Counted from the stretch's first letter, positions 12,118-24,050 are shown. The stretch: DNA of 64,000 nt from Puffinus mauretanicus (GCA_023333565.1 JAJKFH010003680.1:2480001-2544000), one strand, 5' to 3'. Numbers and translations: made by a program. Notes: generated from the letters alone by a model not told the origin.

Positions 12118-13117
12118 AGCCCCCTGTGCTCTCTTACTGTCCATTCCCAGGCATCCCCACCCCCCTTTTCCCTCTCGTCTCCCTCTTGCATTTATAGTCT
12201 GTGCCCGTGGCCTCATCTCCAGCCTCGCGTGTGACCTACTTACGCGCACAGCCCCAGTTCTTGCCTTTTCTCTCCCGAACAATGACGCCGTCCAAGCTGC
12301 CGTGCCGCGTGCTCCAAGCACAATGAGAGCAGCTCTCGCAGAGCCTTTCTCCGAGCCCACGCCGCATCTGCCGGTGCAGCATCCACCATCACCGGTGGGT
12401 GCTGAGCTGCTGGGAGGAGGCTCAGCACCCCAGCTGGTCTGAGTGCTGCCCAGGGCTCTCGTCCTGTGGGTAACCCCTAGCAAGGAGCTTCCTCCACTGC
12501 AGCTGGCAGGCAGGGGAGAGCAGTGCAGGCAGGAGCGGGCTGTGCTCCTGCCTCCCAGGCTGCCTGCAGACAGCAAGGGCAGCAAGGCAGCCTGTTCAGC
12601 GTGCTCAGAGGCAGGGTGCTCAGGCAGAGGTTTCGCCCAGCTGTGCCTGGGGCCAGCCTGCTGCAGCACCAGCTGTGCTCACCCCCACGCCAACGCCAGC
12701 CTGACAGCTCCCCGTGGTAAAGGACTGCAGAGAGCAAGATGAAGACATTCCCCTTCAGAGGCCCCTGCTGCAATAAGAAGCAGGTCGGAGCACAGGGAGC
12801 TGGGATCCTCCCTGCCATGCTGAGTTTGGGTTCAGGACAGAGCTGTAGGAGAGGCAGGTGCCATGCCTGCACTGGAAGCGATGCTGGCCGGACCTGGTCC
12901 CGGGAACAGGTTTGGATCATGGGGACGCGGTGGCCTGGCAGCAGGCAGGATGGGTGCCACAGCAGCTGTATCTCTGCCCTGGATCAGGGCTGCTGCTGCT
13001 CACTCTGCTCCACGCTGCGGGCATCCTGGGGGGAACAGCCGCTCTGCAGAGTGAGCATTGCTTCTCTGGGGAAAACCATCTCCCTGAAAAATCCCAAGGG
13101 AAACAGGGGGAGAGCTG

Positions 13118-13172
13118 CTGCACCATGCACACAGGCATGCACACACGCCCACGTGCACAGGTGCGCGCACAG
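13118..13172. repeat. CA-rich alternating purine-pyrimidine tract
   Basis: Imperfect CA, GCACAC and GTGCGC words form a short alternating purine-pyrimidine stretch. One of several degenerate TG/CA tracts in the window (also 18655-18690, 29771-29860, 43642-43722, 45121-45450). Confidence 0.7.
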
Positions 13173-13394
13173 CAGATCATGCTGTGCAGATGTGCACCCA
13201 TGGGTGCCCGCTCTGGGTGCTAAGGATGGAGCTGGAGTTACGGGGCAGGAGGCTGTGCTGGCTCAGGTGCTGCCACACACGAGTGCTGCTATATGGGTCT
13301 ATAAAATGATGGTGACAGGCAGCCGGAGCGCTGGGATGCCCACACTCAAGCCTGGACTGAAGCTGCCTGCGGGTCTGTCGAGAGGATGGGGCTC

Positions 13395-13455
13395 CCCGCC
13401 TCGGCTAATGGGAATAATAAGGTAATTAGGGGCTGTATAATCAGCATGAAGGCAG
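13395..13455. promoter_or_regulatory. Short homeodomain-motif block
   Basis: Clustered CTAATGG, AATAATAAGG and GGTAATTAGG words lie in about 60 bp of otherwise GC-rich DNA. Unique sequence and a possible regulatory core. Confidence 0.25.
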
Positions 13456-14039
13456 GGTCTTGTTGCTATGCAAGCACTGAGTCAAGAGATGCCCCTGTCT
13501 CCCCCTGCACACCTGATAAGTCTCTAGAGAGATGCTCTCCTGAGATTTGTGGCTACTCCAGGCTGTCCCTGCTGCTTGTTACAGAGCCAAGAAAACCATT
13601 CATCCCTCCTTCATCCACTGCTGTCTTCATCGGCTCTGTGATGGGGAGGCATTGAAAGGGATTTCCACCCCAAGGAAGAAGGCAGAGGAAGACGTGCCCT
13701 GTCCTGAGGTCATGTTGGCTTATATTTGGCCTCTCAGCAATGCCAGGCAGCTCCTGTGTGCTTGGCTTGAGGTTTCCGCTTGCACATAGAGATAACAAAT
13801 TATTTCAGCCCCACCTTGCCCCCGAGGCACCTCCAGACCCATCTGCCTGGGGCTGTCATCCACACAGGGATGTCTGAGTCAGGGATGGGGGCTGCGGGGA
13901 GCAGGGGATACAGCTCAAATTGTTGCCTACCCACCATGTAGGGCTGAAGGTGCCCGTCACACCAAGGCTGTGCTTCCAGACCCAAGCAGAGACCTGTCGC
14001 TGTCGCCGCACATCCCCGTGGAGCATAGATCGTGACACA

Positions 14040-14230
14040 TCATCGCCTCAGCGCCTTTTTTACGCGCCACGCTTAGTCCCAGGCTGCTGCCCCCCCTACC
14101 TCCGCACGCCCCAGCTGGCTCCTGACCCTGTGCCGAGGCAGGGGGAGCCAGAATCTGTCCCCTGCCTGCGGCCGTGCTGCCGCACCGCGCTGCTCCGCCG
14201 CCGCAGAGGCAGGGCGCGGAGCGCTGACAG
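14040..14230. other. CpG-rich segment next to AT-rich block
   Basis: About 20 CpGs fall in roughly 190 bp, a marked rise over the surrounding kilobases, ending abruptly at an AT-rich block. No exon is recognisable. It could be a small CpG island or a promoter of a noncoding transcript. Confidence 0.5.
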
Positions 14231-14420
14231 GGGCTGTAAATTGTCAGGCCCCGTAAAGCATTTAATGATTTTGAATTTATCTGCATCGATAAATACATGA
14301 CAAGGTAACAGTCAAATAAATACCCATTAGTGCACTCGCTCTCTTTTTTTTAATTACGAGCTCGGGTGTAACCAATCATTTTCTGCTAAGCAAGCGCTCC
14401 AGGAAATCTTCATTAGCACC
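14225..14420. promoter_or_regulatory. AT-rich candidate enhancer with palindrome
   Basis: Unique AT-rich sequence with TTTAATGATTT, a palindromic atttatc/gataaat pair (14275-14281, 14288-14294) around ATCGAT, and TTAATTAC near 14350. ATCGATAA is close to the ONECUT/cut-homeodomain type and TTAATTAC to a homeodomain type. The sharp border with the CpG-rich segment is typical of conserved noncoding elements near developmental genes. Function is inferred. Confidence 0.38.
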
Positions 14421-15520
14421 AGCCCCGGCCATGGTGAGCTCTGCAGCCTGCAGAGGAGGGAGCAAGCCAGGAGGGAGGTCTGGCCCCAGCTGCATCCTGC
14501 TCTCACCCAGCAGAGGCAGAGAACCTGGCTGCCGCTGGGTTTTCTGGGCATCCACCCCCTTGAGAGCAGGCTGCAAGGGCCACTTTGCTGTTGTGCAAAG
14601 GGCCAGGCTTGCGGACCTGAGCTCTCTGCTGTGGGAAGTTGCTGCCCAAGCTGCGCCGGGTCTCCTGCCTTCCCCTGCCAGCCTGGGAAAGCCCCTGGAG
14701 ACCTGGGGAGCAGGGGGCTGGGACCAGCTCAGGAGGATGGTGATACCCGCTCTTCCAGGCTAGGTTAGAGGTAATGTCACGGGAGGGGGGCTTGGGACAG
14801 TGATCCTGGCTGAGGACTCTGTGCACCCCAAGGGCAGCATTTTCTCGAGGCAGATGCCAGGTTATCAAAGCATGTGCAAAGAGGGGTGGATCTCACTTAT
14901 TGCTGGGCCATCACTGCCTTTGGGCATCCCTCACCACTCCCCTCCACACTGGGCAAGCCAGAAAGTGCCGGAGGGGTGCAAAGCACCCAGCTCAGCGTCT
15001 CAGAGCAAGTCTTGCTCCGACAGGTGTGCCAGACTCAAGAGGGGTCATGAAAAATAAAATAAAAATGCTGAGAGACAGGACTGGGCAAGTCGATGGGCTG
15101 TGAAATCCCAGAGCACCAGCTTTGCTTCTGCAGAACAACCTCCCACGTGAGCCGCGGTGCTGCTGCTGACAGCGCTTGCTGCCAGCGATAAGGAATAGTG
15201 AAAGACACAGCCAGGAGGAACAGGGTAAAATAGAAGTCCCTGGCTGGCGTGGCCCCGGCAGGGGTGGTGCAGGGTCAGGCTGCCGGCCAGCCGCTCTCCC
15301 TGGGTGCGGAGCCAGGGCACAGGTTGGTAAAGGAGTGGAGTCGAGGGCAGAACCTGCTCTGTCCCTTTTGAGCATCTCTTGCATTAATCTTCCCTCCGTG
15401 TCAAACTACTGGCTCAGAGAGGGGGCAGAGGGAGAAACTGGCTCTTTTGCTTTATCTTATTTCTCTCTGGCAACACTTTTCCAGCAGAGCAGCTTTTAAA
15501 ATCTGAACATCTCCTGGGAA
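14420..15520. other. Gene-free unique DNA
   Basis: GC-rich, with frames to 130 residues lacking motifs. No repeat identified. Confidence 0.7.
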
Positions 15521-15529
15521 CATGTCGAT

Positions 15530-15790
15530 CCTGATGATTTTTTTCTAAGAAGAAGTGTCAAATTAAATGATTTCAACTTTCACATTTTGTTTCAATAACG
15601 TCAAAAGGATTCTTTCCAATGAGAGATGAACATTTCAATTTGACATTATCATTTGGTTTCATTCCATTTGGGCTTTTATATTCTCATATTACTTCAAATC
15701 TACATTTCTATTCTATCTAGCATTTTACTGTTTAATGATTCAGCAGCGTCAAAACCCAGCTAAACATTTTGATATTTCTGGGTGGAATTC
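15530..15790. mobile_element. AT-rich island with inverted repeat, possible MITE relic
   Basis: An abrupt AT-rich stretch contains tgtcaaattaaatg (15556-15569) and an inverted copy catttcaatttgaca (15631-15645) with one extra base. The texture, repeated ATTTCA, TGAAA and AAACATTTTG words, matches the island at 6805-7198. Terminal repeats and target duplication are not resolved, so the element call is tentative. Confidence 0.35.
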
Positions 15791-16660
15791 CCCTCCCCCC
15801 TCCCCAAATTTGTACATTGTGAAAAAATCTGCATTGGGAAGACCCCAGGTTCCCAGGGAAGGGAGCTGCCATGTTGCAGCTGGCTCTGGCTCCAGGAAAG
15901 AGCATCGTGGCGGAGGCAGCAGCAATCCAGGGGCACTTTGTCCTATGCTGAAACCAGAGGAAGGACACCAGATGTGACCTGCTCCATGCTGTACAGCCAT
16001 AAATAGTGAGTGGCAGCGCTGGCAGGGAGGAAGGTGAAGACATTGTACACAATGTGGAGAGAAACACATCAATAGGAGTTAGGAAAGAGGATGCCCTTGT
16101 TACCCAGAGGAACTCCAGGAAGAGTCTGTTGCCCCTGGAGAGCAGGACAGGCTGGATGCAAGAGCCAGATCCATGAGCGGCAACACACAAACAGGGTTTC
16201 CTTGAGGTGCTCTACATGAGGTTTTGTTTGAGGAATGATTGAGAGGAGCCAGGTTTTTCCCTTCGTGAACCACCAGCCTCCAAGGGCTAGGATGTAGCTC
16301 TGCTCCCCAGCACTGAGGGAAGGCAGGAACCTGCTTTCTCCTTTGCTGGAGCAACACTGGTGGAAGAGGGGCTGTGCTTCACCTTCTTATCTGGGCACAG
16401 ACCGTATTTCCCCACTGATGAATGTGTCATGTCAGGTCTCATGCAGCCGGTGCCAGGGCTATGTGCTGGGCTGGAGCTCTTTCCCTGGAGGAGGCAGCGT
16501 GGCTGCATGCCCTCCCTGTCCTGGGCACTGCCCCGGCTCCATGCTCTGCAGAGATGGCTCATCCCCTCCCTGGGCAGCGAGGGGCCGCGGCGGGATGCCG
16601 GGGTGCCCTGCTGCCTGCATGCCACCTGCTCCCTGCACGCAGCCTGCCAGGCTCACCGGC
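15790..16660. other. Gene-free unique DNA
   Basis: Short frames only, with no repeat signature. Confidence 0.65.
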
Positions 16661-16664
16661 ATCC

Positions 16665-16735
16665 CTGTTGTTAGCAGGATAGATTAAAAGCTGCTTTAAT
16701 GGATATTTATGATCCCCATCACAGTCTTTTACTGC
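16665..16735. promoter_or_regulatory. Short AT-rich candidate regulatory block
   Basis: AGATTAAAAGC, GCTTTAATGG and ATATTTATGATC follow each other in 50 bp of unique sequence between CpG-rich and GC-rich DNA. Confidence 0.2.
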
Positions 16736-16964
16736 CTGTCCTTCCGCATTATGGGTGGCGCTGCCACCATGTGCCCAAGCAGCGGATGGGGATGAGGTCT
16801 TCTGGTCTGCATGAGGGGGCCTGGCTGCTTGGAGCCATCAGCATCCCCCTGACACCCCCAACAAATGCTTCAGACAGGTACCCCTGTGCCAATGGGTCTC
16901 TGTATATCCCCCCCATAGATCTCATAGGAGAACAGTCCATAAGTACCCCCCTAAGCCTTTTGAG

Positions 16965-17008
16965 TCCTACTTACCAGATGGGGAAATTGAGGCAGAGGGA
17001 GGAGTGAG
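16965..17008 (-). mobile_element. MIR-like SINE fragment
   Basis: The plus strand reads accagatggggaaattgagg and then a purine-rich continuation, which is the reverse complement of the conserved CTCAGTTTCCCCATCTG part of MIR/CORE-SINE bodies. About 44 bp is recognisable, so this is a decayed core fragment. Confidence 0.5.
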
Positions 17009-17009
17009 C

Positions 17010-18440
17010 GGACATGCCATTGCCATTGCTGCCAGCTCTTCCCCCAGCACGCAGGGTTGGGCGCTGACACACATGTGTGCACGTGGGCCAGGAAGCATGC
17101 ATAGGCAGGCGTGCGAGTCAGGGATGGCATCTGAGAGCAGCCCTGGGCGATAGCACAGTGGCCGTGTGGGGGGTGCACACTGGGCACAGCGGTGTGGGGC
17201 AGAGAGGCAGCAGGCACTGGCAGGAGCCGTAGATAAAATCCAGGTCTGTGGGAAACTGCTTCCATTGGCATTTGCTGAGCACAGCCTGCTGCCTTTTGAA
17301 GCTGGGGATGCTCTCGGACTACATGGGGAACCCTAATTGAATCCCCAGTCTCCCTCTCACTGGATCTAAATGAAACTCCTCCAGGATAGCATATTAAACT
17401 TGACCTGTGCACCACCTCCAAGATTAACATCAGAGGAGGAAGAATTAAAGGTCTGTGGAGGGCAGCGCAAGGGAGGAGGCGGGCATGTCTCTCCTCTCCT
17501 GCTCCGGGAAGGGGTGGAAGGGCAGCTCTCCGGGGAGGCGTGCAGTCCAGCATGCTCTGCTGAGCCACTGGAGCGGTGCAGCAGTCTGAACACCGCGCTT
17601 GCTGGCAAGGAAAGTTGATGTTCTTCCCTAGTTCGGCGATAACATGAAAGGCAAAAAAAATCCCCTCTGAGGCAGCAGGAAAGACCAGGCATCATTTGCT
17701 TTCCCGCAGGGTAGATGCTGCTGCTGGCCTTGCAGTGTCCTGCTGCCCACGGGGGCTCGGAGCGGCTGGGGCTTTGCAAATGCCAGGGACCCAGCTGGGA
17801 TGAGGAAGAGTGCTGGCGGTGGGAGGAGGGCTTGCACCCAGTGTCCCAGCAGGCATCCCATGGGGCTCACGCTCCCTTGTTCGCTCTGCACCACAAGCTG
17901 GGCTACTCTGGGGAGCTGTGCACGCATGCTGCCTCCCCACGGACCATGCATCGGCCATGTCTGGGTCACATCCAGCCTGTTTTCTGGGGAGCTGAGACAC
18001 AGCTTGCTCAGACACACTGCAGAAGGAAAGGTCTGCCCAAGGTGGGCCCAAGATGCACCTATACCTTCCTGTGGATGGGAATCTTGGGCTGATCCTCCTC
18101 TCCCTGAGCCCTGCCAGCAAGGGAGGGAGAGTTTTTGCACCAGCATCATGCTCTGCCTATCAGCGAGCAAAAGACACCGCAGGCACTTACAGCTTTCAAG
18201 AGCTGACAAGCTTGTGAGAATGAAAAGTTCAAAACCAGTGCTCGGGACGTGTAAGTGTCTGTGAAACTAACTGCCATTTGGGTAGGAGCACGCGTGCCAG
18301 GACCCGTCTCCTCCTGCACGGCGTGCGCCTGGAGAAAAGGTCACCCTTCAGCAGGCTGGAGTCACCCAGCCTCCCCGAGGTGGGGGACTCGGCTCTCGCT
18401 CCTCTTAATGAGGTGACCTTCGCATCAGTGGACGTGAGCA
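17010..18440. other. Gene-free unique DNA
   Basis: Frames to 205 residues (16951-17568, minus) lack any family motif, and several frames overlap. No structured repeat. Confidence 0.7.
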
Positions 18441-18605
18441 ATTCTCCCTGAAAAGTCGACAGGTCAAATTAAGCAGCTGTTTTATTCTGCCCCTTCTCCA
18501 GCTGTCGGAGATCGGAGCGCAAGACGGACAGAAGCAGAAATAAAGGTGTCGCTTGCTTTCCTTCCTCCCTTATTATTTTACAGCCTGTAAATGACTGGCA
18601 AGCTT
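18440..18605. promoter_or_regulatory. Candidate noncoding element
   Basis: Mixed-composition unique sequence with CAAATTAAGC, a CAGCTG E-box pair and TTATTATTTTAC words. Weakly suggestive of a regulatory element. Confidence 0.2.
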
Positions 18606-18654
18606 CTTGGATGTTTTGTCTCAAGGCAGAATCCCTGCAGCTCCAGCCCAGGGG

Positions 18655-18690
18655 CGTGCAGTGTGCATGTGTGTGCACGTGCGTGTGTGC
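18655..18690. repeat. Imperfect TG-rich tract
   Basis: Alternating TGTGCATGTGTGTGCACG-type sequence, short and degenerate. Confidence 0.7.
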
Positions 18691-21600
18691 TGCAGTTAGG
18701 AGGAGCTGTACGAAGGGGGATACCAGTGCTCCCCAACTCCTCTCCAGGCTCCCAGGGCCAGTGCATATGTTGATCTCCGAATTGCTGCCACTGCTGGGGA
18801 AGACTTTGCCAGCCCATGCAATGTGCTAGGTGCAGTCTTAAACCTGTTCAAGCCAAGAGCAGACCCTCCTGGTGCCACACTGCTCAACTCCTCCCTGAAA
18901 TTACTCTGCCTTCAGCACTGTCTCATCCTCTGGCGAGGTGTCTGGGGACAGCAGCTATCTGAAATAGGCTATGGGGCTCCTGCCCGCCTGACTCAACAAG
19001 GCCTGTCCTGGCTCTTCCCCAACTCAAATGCCTTGTGTTGGATCTTCCCAACCCAGCAGGGCTGCATGGACCCTTCTTCACCCAACAGGGTCTCCATTGA
19101 CTTTGTCAACCTCACCAAATGTCATGGCCCTTTATAGGATGTTCACTCTGCCAGCAAATGGGGTGAATGCATGCCCAGGAAGAGAAGAGATGGCAATCAT
19201 GCTGAGCAGTGATAAAGGAAGGATCATGGGACACAGTGAGGAGTCAGCTAGGTACATTGGGAACCTGTCCTGGGCAGATCTTAGACACTGGTCTAAGGCA
19301 AAGTGTGGATAATGAAAGGTAAGAGCAAGACAGGACCATCAAGGCTGGTTTCTGGCCACAGTAAAGGAAGTTTCTAGGACGGGTTCCTGCCTCTTATGGT
19401 GAGCAGAGACCTCTCTTGGGCTTAGTGCAGGTCTGACTGGAGAGGACTTGGTCCGAGCTTGTGTTTGGCAGGGGAGACAGGGAGCTCTGCATCTCCAGCC
19501 ATGTGCTGATTGAAAGCTAGACTGCAGTGACAACATGGGGACATTTAGGCCTTGTGCAGGCTTAAAAACTGGTAACAAGCTGCTCTGGAGTCACTAAATG
19601 TAGAAGCTATTTCAGTCCCTTCATGAACGTCCACAAAGCCTCAGGACACATCTCTGCAGCCAGGCAGCCTCAGGCCAAACCAGAGACATGGCTGTGGCAC
19701 CAGAACCAAGCCAAGGGGGCATTGGGATGGGAGTGTGAAGCTTAGAGCAGCAAGGGAATATCTCACTTGGGGAGTTCCGTTACATGCTCTCCAATGGGGC
19801 ACATTTCACTGAAGGCTCCTTCCATGAGCATCAGCCCATCATGATGAGGGAGACCAGCCACGTGCTGGAGGCCACACTTGAGTGGGGAGAGACCTGGGGA
19901 GCTGCTAAGGCTAGTGATGTGCAAACTCAGAGTGCAGCCAAGCACAGGGTGCTATTATGCCAGTATCCCTGGAGCAGAGCAATTTCATCAGATAGATTTA
20001 TCCTGCCACAGATTCCCCCCGAAGCAGGTCTTCACATCTTCTCAATAGAGTAATACTATTTCTCAGGGTAAGAACACTGAGTTTACAGAATCCAGGACTG
20101 GAAAATGGAGCCCTCCCTTCCATGGATGCATTAGTGGAGCCCCGAGCACTGCCAAGCTGAGGACCTAGAAGAGACAAGCGATGGAGGGGAACCGCTCCTC
20201 CCTATTGCCCTGCATTGCAGTGGGGCTTTCCTGCCAGGAGAAGCGATCCAAGACAATTCCTCAGAGAGGTGAATCTGAAACTGCCTGTGCCCAATCCATG
20301 GGGCTCCCCACACAGCCAGGCATGGCAAACATATTGTGCGTGTGACCAATATCCCAGGGCCACATTTCCTGAGAAGTGAACGTGGACCCTAGTCCGAAAA
20401 CTTTATTTGCAACGGGTTGGTCATGCCAAGTTGCAGAAGAGTCAGAATTGCCAGGGGCCCATGTAGCATTTGTATTGGCACGACCTACCTGGCATCCAGC
20501 AGAAAACAGCCCCGTTACCTGCTGAACTTTAGTGCCCCAGCTGTGCGCAACTGCAGGCTGCAAAAGTGGAAGCAAAGATATTTGTAGGGTTGGCTCAGTA
20601 CAGAAAGCCCATCTCTGTCCAATGCAATTCCCACAAAGATGGCAACAGTTCCTGACCTCCCTCTTGCATCACAAATGCACTGCCTAAACTCAGGCACTTG
20701 TCTATAAGCCAGGAGGAAATTCTGCCTCCTGGGCTGTATTTAAAATTTCACCTTCTTAGAAGACCTGGCTGTTAGGCAGAGATGACCTCCACATAGAAGA
20801 TTCTTGTAAGACCATTTCTGAAGAGAGAAGAGCCCTAGAAACCACACCATGGAGTCGTCAAAGTGCCGTGGGATGCTGTTGAGCCTGTGATGAGCTGGGC
20901 CAGCTCTGGCCCCAGTGAACCTCACCCCCTCCCTCACTAAAACGTGGCTTTTCCCATGGACCACGGTGCTCTCTGGACAGGGCAAGCCACCCTTCCTACC
21001 TACGTTTTGTCATCCTCCCCATTTAGCCATCTGCTTATCACGTGTGCTTCATCTCCAAGCCCCAGAGCACCTGTTCTGGCCTCAGCTCTGTCTCCCTGAA
21101 ATCCCCATCCTCCCTGACCCCAAGACTGCTTTTTCTCCCTCATCCCAGCACCCAATGCAGTGGTAAACAGCTTCTGGTGTGGGAGGGGAGTGCTGTCCTT
21201 AGAGGGGTAAGATATGGTTGCTGTGGCTTTGCCACTGGGAAGCAGCTGTAGGAACCTACGCAATAACGTCACCTTGTCAGAGGAGAGACAGGGACATCCC
21301 TCCAGGCCCTGGTGAGCACTTGCAAGAGCTGGTCTGTTCTTCTCCTGCGATGGCAGTCAGGGTCGAGATGAAAAGGACTGGGGCATAAAGCAGGCTGGGT
21401 TTGTTGCGGTGTTACTTCCCAAGGGAGTGGGTAGTGCCGTGGGTGAGGAAAGGCAAGAGACTGCAGCAGCAGCCAGAGCAAATCATTCTTTATTTTATCT
21501 CCAGGATAAAAAGGAATATGGAAACCAGGTTCCTAAGATGAGGTGCCTTCATCTCGCTGCACAGCGTTTGATCATTTTAGATGTTTTACAAGGAGGTGTA

Positions 21601-22330
21601 TGGTTGAATTATCATTAGAGGAAGTGATGGAGTGAAGAGTAACAGAAAACTTCCCCCATGGCGACCCGGACTCATGTTACGTGCTTGCAGGGAGAAGAGC
21701 AGGAGAGCACAGGAGCTGGTGAGGCTCTCGGCTGGGGGACTGGGAAGCAGCAGCAGCTCCTGAGCCCTGCGGCAGAGTCTGGCTGTACCCAGATGCCCAA
21801 AAGCTTTTCTGTACTCTCCATGCTGGGAGATGGGTCTGGGAGTTTGCAAGAGCAGCAGTGTCACAGCTTTCCAGCTCCCCATCTCCTGTCTGGGAAAAGT
21901 GAGCACAGCGTGGAGAAGAGATATATAACCCAGGTACATTAGAGCCTTCAAACCCAAGAGAAGCTGAAGCTGTCGTGGTGGGAAGCCAGTACAGCACGAC
22001 ATGGATCCATGTCGGCTGGGTTGGTGGGGCCAATGGGCTCCTGACTGGGGGGATTCCGTTGGTGGCTGGGGTCCAGAGCAGTGGCATGTAGCAATGAGGA
22101 CAAAAGGATCTCAGAGCCAAGGATCCTGGGGCTGGGAGTGCTGGCATCCCCATCAGAGTGGGAATTCTCGCCTCTTTTTCTGCATCAGTGCCCCTAATCA
22201 TCCATCCATCACCCATCCCTTCTGTCCTGAGTCCTCCAGCAGGTGTGAGGATGGATGGCATGCCTGAAATTGCCAAAGTCTGCTCTGTGTGCATGCTTGC
22301 TTAGCAATAGAGCAAGTCCCATTTCCAGAG
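18690..22330. other. Gene-free DNA, CpG-poor
   Basis: From about 19.1 to 20.8 kb the sequence is less GC-rich and CpG-poor, with no frame above about 104 residues, no repeat ends and no microsatellite. From 20.9 to 22.3 kb GC content rises again. The frame at 21677-22294 (minus, 205 residues) has no domain. Confidence 0.7.
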
Positions 22331-22450
22331 CCTCATTAGTATTTGCATTGTTGCATGGCTGTCTAAGAGAAGTAGCAGCTAAGTGAGCCAGTCAGATCTT
22401 GCTAATTTGCATGTTAATGAAGCCCACAGAACACAGCTTAGAGAGACTGG
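22330..22450 (+). promoter_or_regulatory. Candidate enhancer with two perfect octamer motifs
   Basis: ATTTGCAT, the POU-factor octamer, occurs exactly at 22341-22348 and again at 22405-22412 on the same strand, 64 bp apart. The second copy is embedded in TAATTTGCATGTTAATGA, which adds homeodomain-type TAAT cores. The block is unique and AT-richer than its flanks. This motif arrangement is typical of POU/SOX or POU/homeodomain enhancers; function is inferred. Confidence 0.4.
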
Positions 22451-22640
22451 CAAGTAGACCTCCAATTGATAGATCTATACATGCAGCCTGTATATGCTTT
22501 AGAGACACAGCAAACACTGTAGGCAGACACCCAGATGGCTAGAGAGACAGACAAACAGATGGCTACATACAGACGTACTAAGGATGTGGGGAAAAATCTT
22601 TGTGGAAAGAGGTAGGGTGACGCGCTGGAGGGAGGGGGGA

Positions 22641-22674
22641 AGGATAGAAAGATGGATAGATGGATAGATAAAAA
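22641..22674. repeat. GATA/GATG tetranucleotide microsatellite
   Basis: Imperfect GATA, GATG and GATAGATG units run for about 34 bp into an A-rich end. Confidence 0.85.
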
Positions 22675-22741
22675 ATATGAGTGGAGAAACAGATTAGTCA
22701 AGGATTGTGAACATGCTTGGAAATAAGAATATTACCATGGG

Positions 22742-22763
22742 TTTTTTTTAAAAAAAAAAAAAA
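22742..22763. repeat. T8A14 homopolymer pair
   Basis: Eight T are followed directly by fourteen A. It forms a self-complementary low-complexity tract prone to length error. Confidence 0.95.
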
Positions 22764-22769
22764 GGTTGT

Positions 22770-23314
22770 GCGTAATGACTTGCAGAGCACAGGTCCCGAT
22801 GGGGCTGTATTTACATCTCTGCATTGGATGATGCTGCAGAGGATGGACATCCAGACAGACATGGCATGGCTGGTGGACGAGACGTACGTGGGGTCTGGCT
22901 GCTTAGTAGGTAACTGCCCTGCCCTGACTTTGGAAGGAGCTTGCCCAGGGTGCAAGGACTATCCAGGCATTGCTCTCCTTAACCGTCCCTTGGAGGACTA
23001 GAAAGGCTGCAAAGAAGATTGTAACCGAAAGAGCTATATATGTAAATATATACATATTCATATAAATTCCTAGTGTGAGTAAATGGAGTCACGTGTCAGC
23101 CATGAAAGGCAGCAGTCGCAGCTTGTGGGGGAGCTGGTGAAGAAGGAAGCCTCTCATCCTTCCCTGGGAAAGGGGCTCCAGCAACCTGGAAGGTACTCCT
23201 GCTGAAGGGTCGGGAGAGTGTGATGCTCCCAGCCTGGGGAGCCAGGGTGAGGAGCCAGGAGACCCCTACTCCGAGCATTGGTGGCCCAGCTGCGACACCT
23301 GCAACCGCACCTAC
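22770..23314. other. Gene-free DNA left of the solo LTR
   Basis: Unique sequence containing a short TATATA-rich stretch (23035-23065). It holds the empty-site flank of the LTR insertion; the target pentamer ends at 23319. Confidence 0.7.
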
Positions 23315-23319
23315 ACCTC
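23315..23319. repeat. LTR target-site duplication, left copy
   Basis: acctc directly precedes the TG at 23320 and is repeated exactly at 24429-24433 after the other LTR end. A 5-bp duplication is typical of ERVL-class integration. Confidence 0.9.
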
Positions 23320-23723
23320 TGCGGTGGGTTGACCCTGGCTGGACACTGGGTGCCCACCAAAGCCGCTCTATCACTCCCCCTCCTCAACTGGACAGGGGAG
23401 AGAAAATATAACAAAAGGCTCCTGGGTCGAGATAAGGACAGGGAGATCACTCATCAATTACTGTCACAGGCAAAACAGAGTCGGTTTGGGGAAATTAGTT
23501 TAATTTGTTACCAATCAAATCAGAGTAGGGTAATGGAAAATAAAAACCAAATCTTAAAACACCTGCCCTTCTTCCTGGGCTCAACTTCACTCCTGATTTT
23601 CTCTACCTTCTCCCCTCCCAGAAGCGCAGGGGGACGGGGAATGGGGGTTGCGGTCAGTTCACCACACATTGTCTCTGCTGCTCCTTCCTCCTTGGGGGGA
23701 GGACTCCTCACACTCTTCCCCTG

Positions 23724-24050
23724 CTCCAGCGTGGGGTCCCTCCCATGGGAGACCCTCCTTTACGAACTTCTCCAGCATGAGTCCTTCCCATGGGCTGCGG
23801 TTCTCCATGGACCTTTCCAGCGTGGGTCCCTTCCTTGGGGTGCAGTCCTTCAGGAACAGACTGCTCCAGCATGGGTCCCCCACGGGGTCACAAGTCCTGC
23901 CAGCAAATCTGCTCCAGTGTGGGCTTCTCTCTCCGCGGGGCCACAGGTCCTGCCACGAGCCGGCTCCAGTGCGGCTGGTCACAGCCTCCTTCGGGCATCC
24001 TCCTGCTCCGGCATGGGGTGCTCCATGGGCTGCAGGTGGATATCTGCTCC
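23724..24050 (-). repeat. Degenerate ~47-bp tandem units inside the LTR
   Basis: The phrase CTCCAG followed by a G/C-TGGG-like word recurs (plus strand) at about 23724, 23770, 23815, 23864, 23912, 23964 and 24006, at intervals of 46, 45, 49, 48, 52 and 42 bp. Two further weaker copies may follow. This probably reflects ancient tandem expansion in the LTR ancestor. Confidence 0.75.

Larger units (their letters stand above)
11500..13390. other. Gene-free unique DNA with short microsatellites
   Basis: It contains a (TCTG)n run and a CA-rich alternating tract, annotated separately. Frames up to 228 residues (12739-13425, plus) are overlapped by others and lack domains. Confidence 0.7.
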
